Source of the DNA: CANHEE01 sp043777755
GTDB lineage: Bacteria; Bacteroidota; Bacteroidia; Chitinophagales; Saprospiraceae
Length of the DNA stretch: 32,169 nucleotides
Reading direction: 5' to 3'
Assembly (NCBI GenBank): GCA_043777755.1
Contig: JAYWHK010000066.1
Span: forward strand, 1 to 32,169
How positions within the stretch are numbered: the first letter of the stretch is position 1; each line of letters starts with the position of its first letter. Positions 6,366 to 13,884 of the stretch are shown in pieces. Made by a program: the position numbers and the translations under genes. The notes under the pieces were generated by a model. It saw only the letters and a program-made list of their open reading frames with translations. It did not search any database and was not told where the DNA came from.

Positions 6366-7928
6366 ATGTTAATTAAAACTTTCGGAAGCGCAGTTTATGG
6401 TGTCAATGCACAGACCATAACTATAGAAGTCAATGCAGGTGGACAACCGTCCGTCAATGCCAAAGTCACTTGTTTTATTGTTGGATTGGCTGATAAATCT
6501 GTTAGCGAAGGATTGCAACGCATGGAAGCTGCCATTAAAAATAGCCGTTTGGCATTTCCTCGTCTGAATATTGTCGTGAACCTTGCGCCTGCGGATATTC
6601 GCAAAGAAGGTGCTGCCTATGATTTGCCAATAGGTATTGGTATTTTGGCTGCAACGGGTCAAATTCATTGCCCTGAATTGGATCGCTACATTATCATGGG
6701 AGAACTTTCTCTTGACGGCACGATTCGACCTATCAAAGGTGCTTTGCCAATGGCAATTCAAGCTCGAAAAGAAAAATTCAAAGGTATTATTTTGCCAAAA
6801 CAAAATGCCCGTGAAGCGGCAATTGTAAATGATTTGGAAATTTATGCCGCTGAAAATATCAAACAAGTCGTTGATTTTTTGAATGGAAAAAAAGATGCAC
6901 TTGAACAAATCGAAGTTAGTACAAGAGATGAATTTGCCGAGCAACAAAATGCTTATGATGTTGATTTTTCAGATGTAAAAGGTCAAGAAAACATCAAAAG
7001 AGCTTTGGAAATTGCCGCAGCTGGTGGTCACAATGTCATTTTGATAGGACCTCCTGGTGCAGGAAAAACGATGTTGGCTCGTCGTTTGCCTACAATTCTA
7101 CCTCCACTAAACCTTCATGAAGCCTTAGAAACGACCAAAATACATTCTGTTGCTGGTATTTTACCAAGCAATGCTGCCTTAGTTGCAGTCAGACCTTTTC
7201 GTGCGCCGCACCACACCATTAGTGATGTAGCGTTAGTAGGCGGTGGCTCAAATCCTTCTCCTGGCGAAATCTCTTTGTCGCACAATGGCGTTCTTTTTTT
7301 AGATGAATTACCAGAATTTAAGCGTACCGCATTGGAAGTTATGCGACAGCCAATGGAAGAAGGTCAAGTAACCATTTCTCGAGCTAAAATGTCTGTGGAT
7401 TATCCTGCACGATTTATGCTGATTGCTTCGATGAACCCTTGCCCATGTGGTTATTACAATCACCCTGAAAAAGAATGTGTCTGTGGCCCAGGCGTTGTCA
7501 AAAAATATTTGACAAAAATCTCTGGCCCTTTGTTGGATAGAATTGACTTGCACGTGGAAGTTACGCCCGTGAGTTATGAAGAATTGGCAAGCCAAGAACC
7601 AGCAAAACACAATAGCAAAGACATTGCAGAACGAGTTGTCAAAGCAAGAGCGATTCAATCGCAGCGTTTTGAGAACAAAGATGGTGTTTATTGTAACGCC
7701 CAAATGTCTGGTCGCTCCATTCGAGAAGTGTGTGCTTTGGATCAAACAGGTCAAGTGCTTTTGAAAAAAGCGATGGAAAAATTACAGCTTTCTGCAAGAG
7801 CTTATGACCGTATTTTGAAAGTTGCCAGAACCATCGCAGATTTGGCAGAAAGTGAAAACATCAAAATGGAACACATCGCAGAAGCCATTCATTTTAGGAG
7901 TTTGGATAGAGAAGGTTGGGCAGGATAA
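6366..7928 (+). CDS. yifB: YifB/ComM-family Mg-chelatase-like AAA+ ATPase
   Basis: A 520-residue cytoplasmic ATPase. The frame extends upstream to 6276, but the extra 30 residues are not family-like and lie before the predicted transcript start; MLIKTFGSAVYG is the usual N-terminus. Residues 1-190 are the Lon-like/ribosomal S5-like N-domain. Then come Walker A GPPGAGKT (228-235), Walker B LFLDELPEF (Asp313, Glu314), a Cys cluster (359, 361, 371, 373) that probably binds zinc, arginine-bearing RIDLHVEV, and the C-terminal Mg_chelatase_C helices. The ComM homologue of Vibrio cholerae is a hexameric helicase aiding branch migration in natural transformation. The family is very widespread, so a general recombination role is the safest reading. 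Downstream lies a MITE-like repeat. Confidence 0.93.
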   Translation: MLIKTFGSAVYGVNAQTITIEVNAGGQPSVNAKVTCFIVGLADKSVSEGLQRMEAAIKNSRLAFPRLNIVVNLAPADIRKEGAAYDLPIGIGILAATGQIHCPELDRYIIMGELSLDGTIRPIKGALPMAIQARKEKFKGIILPKQNAREAAIVNDLEIYAAENIKQVVDFLNGKKDALEQIEVSTRDEFAEQQNAYDVDFSDVKGQENIKRALEIAAAGGHNVILIGPPGAGKTMLARRLPTILPPLNLHEALETTKIHSVAGILPSNAALVAVRPFRAPHHTISDVALVGGGSNPSPGEISLSHNGVLFLDELPEFKRTALEVMRQPMEEGQVTISRAKMSVDYPARFMLIASMNPCPCGYYNHPEKECVCGPGVVKKYLTKISGPLLDRIDLHVEVTPVSYEELASQEPAKHNSKDIAERVVKARAIQSQRFENKDGVYCNAQMSGRSIREVCALDQTGQVLLKKAMEKLQLSARAYDRILKVARTIADLAESENIKMEHIAEAIHFRSLDREGWAG

Positions 7929-7971
7929 AAATTCAGTTAATTTATTGAAATTTTAAAAAGTATCATTTTGG

Positions 7972-8104
7972 GGTTCTTTTAAAATTTTTGTGGAACTGTA
8001 GGGGCGACTTTAGTCGCACAAGAGTCTAAATGTTGAAAATCAGCGGTTTGTGCGACTGAAGTCGCCCTTACAAAGGCTTAAACCACAAAAATTTTAAAAG
8101 AACC
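7972..8104. repeat. Nested palindromic MITE-like element, 133 bp
   Basis: Two perfect 22-bp terminal inverted repeats (7972-7993 and 8083-8104, starting GGTTCTTTTAAAA) enclose a second inverted repeat (7997-8021 with 8048-8072, 23 of 25 matching). Each inner arm is itself a small hairpin: GCGACT-TT-AGTCGC on the left, GCGACT-GA-AGTCGC on the right. The interior has no reading frame. No clear target-site duplication is visible. It sits between yifB and the ATPase-DUF3226 pair and could also stop transcription read-through. Confidence 0.85.
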
Positions 8105-8128
8105 GATTTTTTTTTCTAAAAAAAATAA

Positions 8129-8136
8129 TAATTTTG
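8129..8136 (+). promoter_or_regulatory. Probable -7 element of the ATPase-DUF3226 operon
   Basis: TAATTTTG lies 38 nt before the ATG at 8174. The expected -33 position falls at the edge of the palindromic element and has no good TTTG. Confidence 0.4.
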
Positions 8137-8173
8137 CTTTTTATTAAGTAGCTGGGCTAAAACATATAACAAG

Positions 8174-9193
8174 ATGATAAAAAATTTACATATAGAAAAT
8201 TATCGTTTATTTAAAAACTTGGAAATTCCCTCTTTTGCACAAGTAAATCTGATAGGCGGAAAAAATAATGTTGGTAAAACAGCATTATTAGAAACTATTC
8301 GCCTTCTAAAAAGCAAAGGTAATGAAAGTGTGCTTTATGACATCGCTCAAAGTAGAGGCGACTGGAATGGTGATAGTGAGATGAAGCTGCAATCTTTTAC
8401 AAATAAAGATAATAAACACAACCAATTTATTATTGGTAATTTGCTATTTATTTGGAAAATTGAAAATGCACCTCATTTTGCAGCAGTATATGATAACGAA
8501 GAGTACTTTAACTTGAACCCAAAAAATGATAAATCTTCATCTCATTTGAATAAATCTTTCAATAAAATTAGATTTGAACAATTTATTAGAGATAAATATT
8601 TAGAGCGTCTTAATTTAAATACAAATTATAGTTATATAAAAGAGAACCTTGTTTATATCCCATTTACGTCGGAAAATAAAAAAAACAATGATTTTTGGTC
8701 AAAAATCTCACTCACGCCAAAAGAAGACGATGTTGTTAAAATTTTACAACTTATTGAACCTAAAATAAGAAAAGTTAGAATAGACAATGATATAGCCAAA
8801 GTTCTTTTAGACCAAGAGGATATACCTCGTCCTCTCAAAAATTTAGGCGATGGTGTAAATCGTATTTTTACACTTGCCTTGGCTTTAGTCAATGCAAAAG
8901 ATAGTATTTTACTCATTGATGAATTTGAAGTAGGGTTGCATCATTCTATTCAGCAACGATTATGGGAAATTGTTTTTGAATATGCCAAAATATGGAACAT
9001 TCAAGTATTTGTCACAACACACAGTCAAGATACCGTTTCTGCTTTTACCAATATTAGTAAAAGAGAGGAGTATAAAACAATGAGTCAGTATCTACGATTA
9101 CAAAAATCACGAAAAAACGATGACATAGAAGTCGTATTATATGACACAGAGATTTTGGAAACAGCTATTTTAAATGACATCGAAACAAGATAA
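8174..9193 (+). CDS. OLD-like AAA (ABC-type) ATPase
   Basis: A 339-residue cytoplasmic ATPase of the SMC/RecF/OLD type. Walker A is GGKNNVGKT at 28-36, the G-x-N-N-x-G-K-[ST] form typical of OLD/AAA15 ATPases. The signature-like segment NLGDGVNR is at 223-230, Walker B ILLIDEFEVGLHH at 245-257 (Asp249, Glu250), and the switch histidine is in TTHSQD (His283). No nuclease domain is fused, unlike in single-chain OLD proteins. The next gene, 4 nt on, encodes a Toprim-like DUF3226 protein, so the two together correspond to a split OLD-type pair. Such ATPase plus Toprim pairs are common in defence islands; a role in phage or plasmid exclusion is inferred. A TAatTTTG element precedes the gene. Confidence 0.88.
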   Translation: MIKNLHIENYRLFKNLEIPSFAQVNLIGGKNNVGKTALLETIRLLKSKGNESVLYDIAQSRGDWNGDSEMKLQSFTNKDNKHNQFIIGNLLFIWKIENAPHFAAVYDNEEYFNLNPKNDKSSSHLNKSFNKIRFEQFIRDKYLERLNLNTNYSYIKENLVYIPFTSENKKNNDFWSKISLTPKEDDVVKILQLIEPKIRKVRIDNDIAKVLLDQEDIPRPLKNLGDGVNRIFTLALALVNAKDSILLIDEFEVGLHHSIQQRLWEIVFEYAKIWNIQVFVTTHSQDTVSAFTNISKREEYKTMSQYLRLQKSRKNDDIEVVLYDTEILETAILNDIETR

Positions 9194-9197
9194 AACA

Positions 9198-9854
9198 ATG
9201 ATACAAAAACTTATCGTAGAAGGAAACGAAGGCTATATTATTGATATTATACTTCATAAAATGCAAATGTCTTATCCAGAAGGTGTAAACAAACAAAATT
9301 TTAATCAAGATTTTCTGAAAAAGGGAAGTGGAATTGATGATGCGCTTAAAATCTTTAGTGCAAGTTTAGCAACACCAGATATAACAAATATAGGTATTAT
9401 TCTTGATGCCGATGACAAAGATGTTAAAAGTCGTTGGCAAGCAATCAGCAGTAGAGTTTTAAAATATTTTCCAGATATAAATTTGTCGTCATACCAATTT
9501 TCAAACCAAGGAATTATTGTTAAAGAAGATGGTTTTCCTACTATTGGACTTTGGGTGATGCCTAATAACCAAGATACTGGTTATTTTGAACATTTTTTAG
9601 CATCTATGATAGCTGAAGATAATCTATGGATAGAAGCCAATCAAAAGGTAGATGAAATCTATCTAAAATATGATCATCTGAATAATATAAGAAAGCAAAA
9701 AGCAAAAATATATACTTGGCTTGCATGGCAGAAAAATCCAGGAGCTTCTTTTGGTAGAGCTATGCAAGGGAGTAATTTTGACATAAATACACAAGAAGTA
9801 CAAGATTTTACTAACTGGTTAATCGGTACTTTTTCCTTTTATAAAAATTCATAA
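9198..9854 (+). CDS. DUF3226-type (Toprim-like) protein, partner of the ATPase
   Basis: I place the start at ATG 9198 (218 residues, MIQKLIVEGNEGY), because family members begin with the L-x-V-E-G strand; an ATG at 9174 in the same frame would overlap the ATPase gene by 20 nt. The Toprim-like features are LIVEG (Glu8), GIILDADDKDVKSRW near 75-90, and GLWVMPNNQDTGYFEHFL, a DUF3226 signature. The C-terminal PGASFGRAM segment also fits. A Glu plus DxD set is what metal-dependent Toprim nucleases and primases use, so a nuclease effector controlled by the upstream ATPase is likely but inferred. Translation is probably coupled (stop at 9193, start at 9198). Biochemistry of DUF3226 is, to my knowledge, unsettled. 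Confidence 0.8.
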   Translation: MIQKLIVEGNEGYIIDIILHKMQMSYPEGVNKQNFNQDFLKKGSGIDDALKIFSASLATPDITNIGIILDADDKDVKSRWQAISSRVLKYFPDINLSSYQFSNQGIIVKEDGFPTIGLWVMPNNQDTGYFEHFLASMIAEDNLWIEANQKVDEIYLKYDHLNNIRKQKAKIYTWLAWQKNPGASFGRAMQGSNFDINTQEVQDFTNWLIGTFSFYKNS

Positions 9855-9887
9855 CTCAAAAAATAGCGCAATACAACCTTTAATCAC

Positions 9888-9895
9888 TACCTTTG
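9888..9895 (+). promoter_or_regulatory. Candidate -7 element for bamA
   Basis: TACCTTTG lies about 170 nt before the bamA start, in an otherwise A/T-rich 209-nt gap. There is no clear -33 element, and the leader would be about 160 nt long. Confidence 0.3.
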
Positions 9896-10063
9896 CTCTT
9901 TTGTTTACTGTATTGAACAGAATTTGCTACATGGCAAAAAACATTTTAGCTAAATACCATTTTATAAAATATTGAAAACAAGTATTTTAAAAATTTTTAT
10001 TTTTATAAAAAAAATTGAAAAGCCTTTAAAATATCAACGTTAAAAACACATAAGAACACAAAG

Positions 10064-12595
10064 ATGCAATTAAACATCAGAACTCTATTTTTATTTTTGT
10101 CATTGTTATTGGTAAAAAATATAGTAGCACAAGAGGCAGCAACTGCCGAATTCGGCGAGCCGAAAGAGTATGAAATCGGAGGTGTAAAAGTAAATGGTGC
10201 GCAATTTTCTGACGAAAATGCGCTTATCTCAATTGCTGGCTTTAAAGTTGGCGATAAAATTCGTTTCCCAGGACCAGACGTTCCAAGAGCCATCAAAGCC
10301 CTTTGGAAACTCAAATTGTTCACTGACGTAAAAATTTATAAAGAAAAAACAATTGGAGAGATTATTTTTCTTGAAATTTCTGTACAAGAAAGACCTCGTT
10401 ACACCAAACACTCTTTTGTAGATTTGAAAAAAAGCTTACATGAAGATGTTAATGGTATCATCAACAAATACTTGACAAAAGGAACGATTGTAACAGACAA
10501 TGCAAAAGCTGAGGTTTCGCAAGCCATCAAAAAATATTTTATTGCAAAAGGTTTTTTAGATGCCAGTGTCGATATTAAAGAAGAACCTGACAATGCTTCC
10601 GTAAATGCTGTAAAATTACTTTTTGATGTAAAAAAGAATGCTCGTGTAAAAATTCAAGATGTTGTTTTTGAAGGAAATACTGCTGTGAAAACACGCAAAC
10701 TTTGGAAGCAAATGGAAAAAACCAAGCGTAAAAAACGTATTTTTTCTGCTTCTAAATTAATTGACAAAGAGTACGAAGAAGACAAAAAGAAACTTATAAA
10801 ATACTACAACAAAATCGGTTATCGTGACGCTGCTATTCTACAAGATTCTATTTGGCGTGAGCAAGATGGTGATTTGATGGTTAAATTGTCTTTGAATGAA
10901 GGCAAACGTTACTATTTCCGTGGCATCAAATGGAAAGGAAATTCTATCTACGAAACAGAACAATTGGAGCGTGTTTTGGGTATTAAAAAAGGTGACGTTT
11001 ACAACAACGAACTTTTAGAAAATCGCCTTCGCTACAGTCAAGATGGTCGTGATGTGAGTAGTCTTTACATGGACAATGGTTATTTATTTTTCAATGTTGA
11101 TCCAGTAGAAGTTGCCATCGACAAAGATTCGTTAGACTTGGAAATGCGTATTTTTGAAGGGCCTCAAGCTACAATTGATAGAGTTACCATCAAGGGAAAT
11201 GACCGTACCAACGAGCACGTTATTCGTCGTGAATTGCGTACAAAGCCAGGTGAAAAGTTTAGCCGTGCAGACATCATTCGTTCTCAACGTGAGATTATCA
11301 ACTTGGGTTATTTTAACCAAGAAAAATTAGGCATCAATACACCTGTAAATGCACAGCGTGGAACAGTAGATATAGAATACACCGTAGAAGAAAAACCATC
11401 AGATCAATTAGAATTATCCGCAGGTTGGGGCGGTGTTGGTCGTGGTGTTATTGGTACATTGGGTGTTGCTTTCAATAACTTTTCGGCAAATAACATATTC
11501 AAAAAAGAAACTTGGAGTCCGCTTCCACAAGGTGACGGACAAAAATTCTCTTTGCGTGGTCAGACCAATGGTAAATATTATCAGTCCTACAATATGTCAT
11601 TTACAGAGCCTTGGTTGGGTGGTAAAAAACCTACATCGCTTTCTGTAAGTGCATTTCATACAGTAATTGACGAAAGTGCTTTCCGTACAGATGGGCAGGT
11701 TATTAACAGAATTGCAATGACGGGTGGAAGTATTGCACTTGGTTCTCGTTTGAAATTTCCTGATGACAACTTTGTGTCAAGAACAGAAATAGATTTCCGT
11801 AATTTTAATTTGACAAACCTTCGTAGTGGTAGTTTTGGTTCATTCGGAGCAATTGAAAATGGTAGTTTCAAAAACTTAAGTCTTCGTCAAACGATTGCTC
11901 GTTCTTCAGTGAACGACCCATTATTCCCAAGAGAAGGCTCTAATTTTTCTTTGGTAATGATGTTCACTCCGCCATATTCTTTGTTTAGAAAAGACAGTGT
12001 GAATTATAACAATTGGAAAGCAGAGAAAAAATTCAAATGGGTGGAATACCAAAAAATTCGTTTCAATGCTGAATGGTACACGACACTCGTAGGAAAATTG
12101 GTTATGAAAACGTCATTGAAAATGGGTATATTGAACTCTTACAATGACAAAATCGGACTTACACCGTTTGAGCGTTTTACATTCGGAGGAAATGGTTTGA
12201 ACAACCAGCAAATCGGTATTATTGGTCGTGATATTATTTCTTCTCGTGGTTACGAGCCAACTTTTTATGAAGGAAACAATTACAAAGGTAGTCAAAGCGA
12301 AGGAGCAGCAGTATTCAACAAAATGGGCGTAGAATTGCGTTACCCAATTTCTTTGAATCCACAATCTACGATTTTTGCATTGGCTTTTGTTGAAGGTGGT
12401 AACTCTTGGAAAAACGTAAAAGAATTTAATCCGTTTGAGATGCGTCGTTCCGCAGGTTTGGGCTTACGTGTATTCTTACCGATGTTTGGTTTGTTAGGAT
12501 TTGACTATGGTATTGGTTTTGATAAAGCAATAACAGGTACAAAACTGAAAGAAATTGGAACATTTAATATTATCTTAGGCTTTGAACCAGATTGA
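10064..12595 (+). CDS. bamA: Outer-membrane protein assembly factor BamA (Omp85 family)
   Basis: An 843-residue outer-membrane protein. A signal peptide (about 1-22, MQLNIRTLFLFLSLLLV..., ending IVAQ) is followed by a periplasmic series of POTRA domains (about 30-450; for instance VNGAQFSDENALISIAGFKVGDKI and RVTIKGNDRTNEHVIRRE, each with the strand-helix-helix pattern) and a C-terminal 16-stranded-type barrel (about 460-843). The conserved loop-6 [VI]RGY/F motif appears as SSRGYE with Arg728. BamA inserts and folds outer-membrane proteins. Length and POTRA number favour BamA over TamA. It stands alone here rather than beside uppS and skp, with a strong terminator behind. On each side lies an ATPase-Toprim pair. 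Confidence 0.93.
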   Translation: MQLNIRTLFLFLSLLLVKNIVAQEAATAEFGEPKEYEIGGVKVNGAQFSDENALISIAGFKVGDKIRFPGPDVPRAIKALWKLKLFTDVKIYKEKTIGEIIFLEISVQERPRYTKHSFVDLKKSLHEDVNGIINKYLTKGTIVTDNAKAEVSQAIKKYFIAKGFLDASVDIKEEPDNASVNAVKLLFDVKKNARVKIQDVVFEGNTAVKTRKLWKQMEKTKRKKRIFSASKLIDKEYEEDKKKLIKYYNKIGYRDAAILQDSIWREQDGDLMVKLSLNEGKRYYFRGIKWKGNSIYETEQLERVLGIKKGDVYNNELLENRLRYSQDGRDVSSLYMDNGYLFFNVDPVEVAIDKDSLDLEMRIFEGPQATIDRVTIKGNDRTNEHVIRRELRTKPGEKFSRADIIRSQREIINLGYFNQEKLGINTPVNAQRGTVDIEYTVEEKPSDQLELSAGWGGVGRGVIGTLGVAFNNFSANNIFKKETWSPLPQGDGQKFSLRGQTNGKYYQSYNMSFTEPWLGGKKPTSLSVSAFHTVIDESAFRTDGQVINRIAMTGGSIALGSRLKFPDDNFVSRTEIDFRNFNLTNLRSGSFGSFGAIENGSFKNLSLRQTIARSSVNDPLFPREGSNFSLVMMFTPPYSLFRKDSVNYNNWKAEKKFKWVEYQKIRFNAEWYTTLVGKLVMKTSLKMGILNSYNDKIGLTPFERFTFGGNGLNNQQIGIIGRDIISSRGYEPTFYEGNNYKGSQSEGAAVFNKMGVELRYPISLNPQSTIFALAFVEGGNSWKNVKEFNPFEMRRSAGLGLRVFLPMFGLLGFDYGIGFDKAITGTKLKEIGTFNIILGFEPD

Positions 12596-12614
12596 TGGTT
12601 TTTAGTTAGCGTAT

Positions 12615-12656
12615 AAAAAAAGGTGGCTTTCTTGGTAAGAGAAAGTCACCTTTTTT
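12615..12656 (+). terminator. Intrinsic terminator of bamA
   Basis: Seven A, an 11-bp stem (12622-12632 with 12640-12650, one G-U), a 7-nt loop and six T, starting 20 nt after the bamA stop codon. Confidence 0.85.
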
Positions 12657-12902
12657 ATGGATTATGTATAGAGGTTTTGAGATATTAAATTTATGCAAAA
12701 TATTGATACCAAGCGTTTGTAATATCATTAATATCTAATAACCAATATCCGCTGTGTATAGTACAGGATTTGAAAACACCATTTTCAAGACATTCATTTT
12801 CAGCGTTTTATAATTTGAAAAATCGTACTTCTGCTATAATTTTATAAGAACCGAAAAAAGGAAAGTGTAAAAGTGTTTGGTCATTGTGATGTGATGTTTA
12901 AA
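12657..12902. other. Intergenic spacer between bamA and the DUF4435 gene
   Basis: Apart from copy B of the dispersed repeat (12689-12751), I see no gene or signal. A 15-nt piece near 12836 resembles the terminal repeat of the element at 7972-8104, but it is too short to call a copy. Confidence 0.5.
12689..12751 (-). repeat. Dispersed 64-bp intergenic repeat, copy B
   Basis: The reverse complement matches 2114-2177 over its whole length with a few substitutions and a 1-nt indel. It lies 32 nt beyond the bamA terminator. Confidence 0.8.
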
Positions 12903-13259
12903 TCAATTAAAATCTCTTTTAATATCAACTTGAATTTTTGTTATAAAGTCAAAAGAACCACTTTGAACAAAGCACTCTTTGTAAGATTGTTTCAAGATGG
13001 TCAAAATATCCGTTTTATCTATTCGATTATTGTATTCTTGAATACGGTTCTTAATAATGTCTTCCGTGGCAGCATTGAGTTTTTGTTTGCTTATTTTTTC
13101 ATAGTCAATCTTCAAGAAGCTAATTATTTTTTCAAAAAGAGGCTTTATTACTTTGGAAAAAACAATATGTCCAGAAAGGTGAAAAATAGTATCGCTTGGA
13201 CTCAGACTTGAGATAGGCTCTTCATTTTCAAAAATACTTGCGTCGTTGTCTAAGGTCAA
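12903..13259 (-). CDS. DUF4435-type protein, C-terminal part in a shifted frame
   Basis: This frame has no ATG at its start; the first possible start is TTG at 13259, which overlaps the stop codon of the preceding frame as TTGA. The sequence has DNDASIFENEEP and LSGHIVFSKVIKPLF, the latter resembling the G-H helix near the C-terminus of DUF4435 proteins. It reads as the natural continuation of the frame at 13256-13882: together they span 980 nt, about 326 residues, a normal size for the family. A one-base loss, for example in the run of four T (13258-13261), would explain the split. Alternatives are translational coupling from the TTG or a true two-subunit arrangement. Confidence 0.6.
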   Translation of the reverse strand: MTLDNDASIFENEEPISSLSPSDTIFHLSGHIVFSKVIKPLFEKIISFLKIDYEKISKQKLNAATEDIIKNRIQEYNNRIDKTDILTILKQSYKECFVQSGSFDFITKIQVDIKRDFN

Positions 13260-13882
13260 AACCCAACTTTTAACACGTTTTCAAGTGTATGATGAACCAT
13301 ATCAAGATTTTGCAAACTTGACATGGTCTTCAAATCTTCTTCAATAGATAAGATTTTTTCTAAATTCTTATTGCTAATAAGTGAATTAGGGTCTTGATTT
13401 TGAAAAGGAAAATAATACAACCAATTCAACAGAACAGGGAATGTAATTTGAGAATATTTTTTTATAAAAGGCTCAAAATCAAAATGTTGCAAAGTGATTT
13501 CATGGCAAATTTTGCTCAAATTTTGAGCGTAACAAAGATGATTTTCTTTGGTGTAGGTATATGTTTGATAGAGGAAAGGTTTTTGAAGCCACGTAGTTTC
13601 GGGCGCATACAAATAGACATTATCACTATCTCTACAAAGAATCAATTCTTTACTTAAAAAATCTTTGTATTGCATGATTTCATCTTTGCCCATCGTTCCT
13701 TTGGAGGAGCAAAAAGGAACATCTATTTGATGATACTGCAAATTGGGAATAAAATGACTCAAAAGATTTGTCCAAAAAGGTATATCTCCCAAGCCTTCCA
13801 CCAAGACAGAGAGTTTTTTATTTGTATGAGAAGCCTCAGCCAACCAGCGTTCAATATTGTCTTTTTTTTCCTTTTCTGACAT
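13256..13882 (-). CDS. DUF4435-type (Toprim-like, AriB-like) protein, N-terminal part
   Basis: A 208-residue frame starting with ATG 2 nt after the stop of the ATPase gene. The N-terminal SVLVEGLGDIPFW (Glu29), SSKGTMGKDEI, and ELILCRDSDNVYL (Asp85, Asp87) follow the Toprim-like pattern of DUF4435, and the YTYTKENHLC part corresponds to the acidic/His stretch that comes after DxD. In the PARIS defence system, AriB (DUF4435) is a nuclease held by the AriA ATPase cage and released by phage anti-restriction proteins. The gene order and coupling here are the same. This frame stops about 100 residues early; the rest is in the frame at 12903-13259. If the break is a mutation, the effector is inactive. 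Confidence 0.7.
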   Translation of the reverse strand: MSEKEKKDNIERWLAEASHTNKKLSVLVEGLGDIPFWTNLLSHFIPNLQYHQIDVPFCSSKGTMGKDEIMQYKDFLSKELILCRDSDNVYLYAPETTWLQKPFLYQTYTYTKENHLCYAQNLSKICHEITLQHFDFEPFIKKYSQITFPVLLNWLYYFPFQNQDPNSLISNKNLEKILSIEEDLKTMSSLQNLDMVHHTLENVLKVGF

Positions 13883-13884
13883 CT

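Noticed and set aside
12836..12853. Possible third copy of the 22-bp end of the palindromic element
   Set aside because: Only about 15 A/T-rich bases match and there is no partner arm nearby.
12873..13211. Plus-strand frame of 112 codons
   Set aside because: It is antisense to the C-terminal DUF4435 part, which has better family agreement and continues the operon.
13250..13285. Programmed -1 frameshift signal in the DUF4435 gene
   Set aside because: No canonical X-XXY-YYZ heptamer is in the right phase, and no following stem is evident; mutation or coupling fits better.
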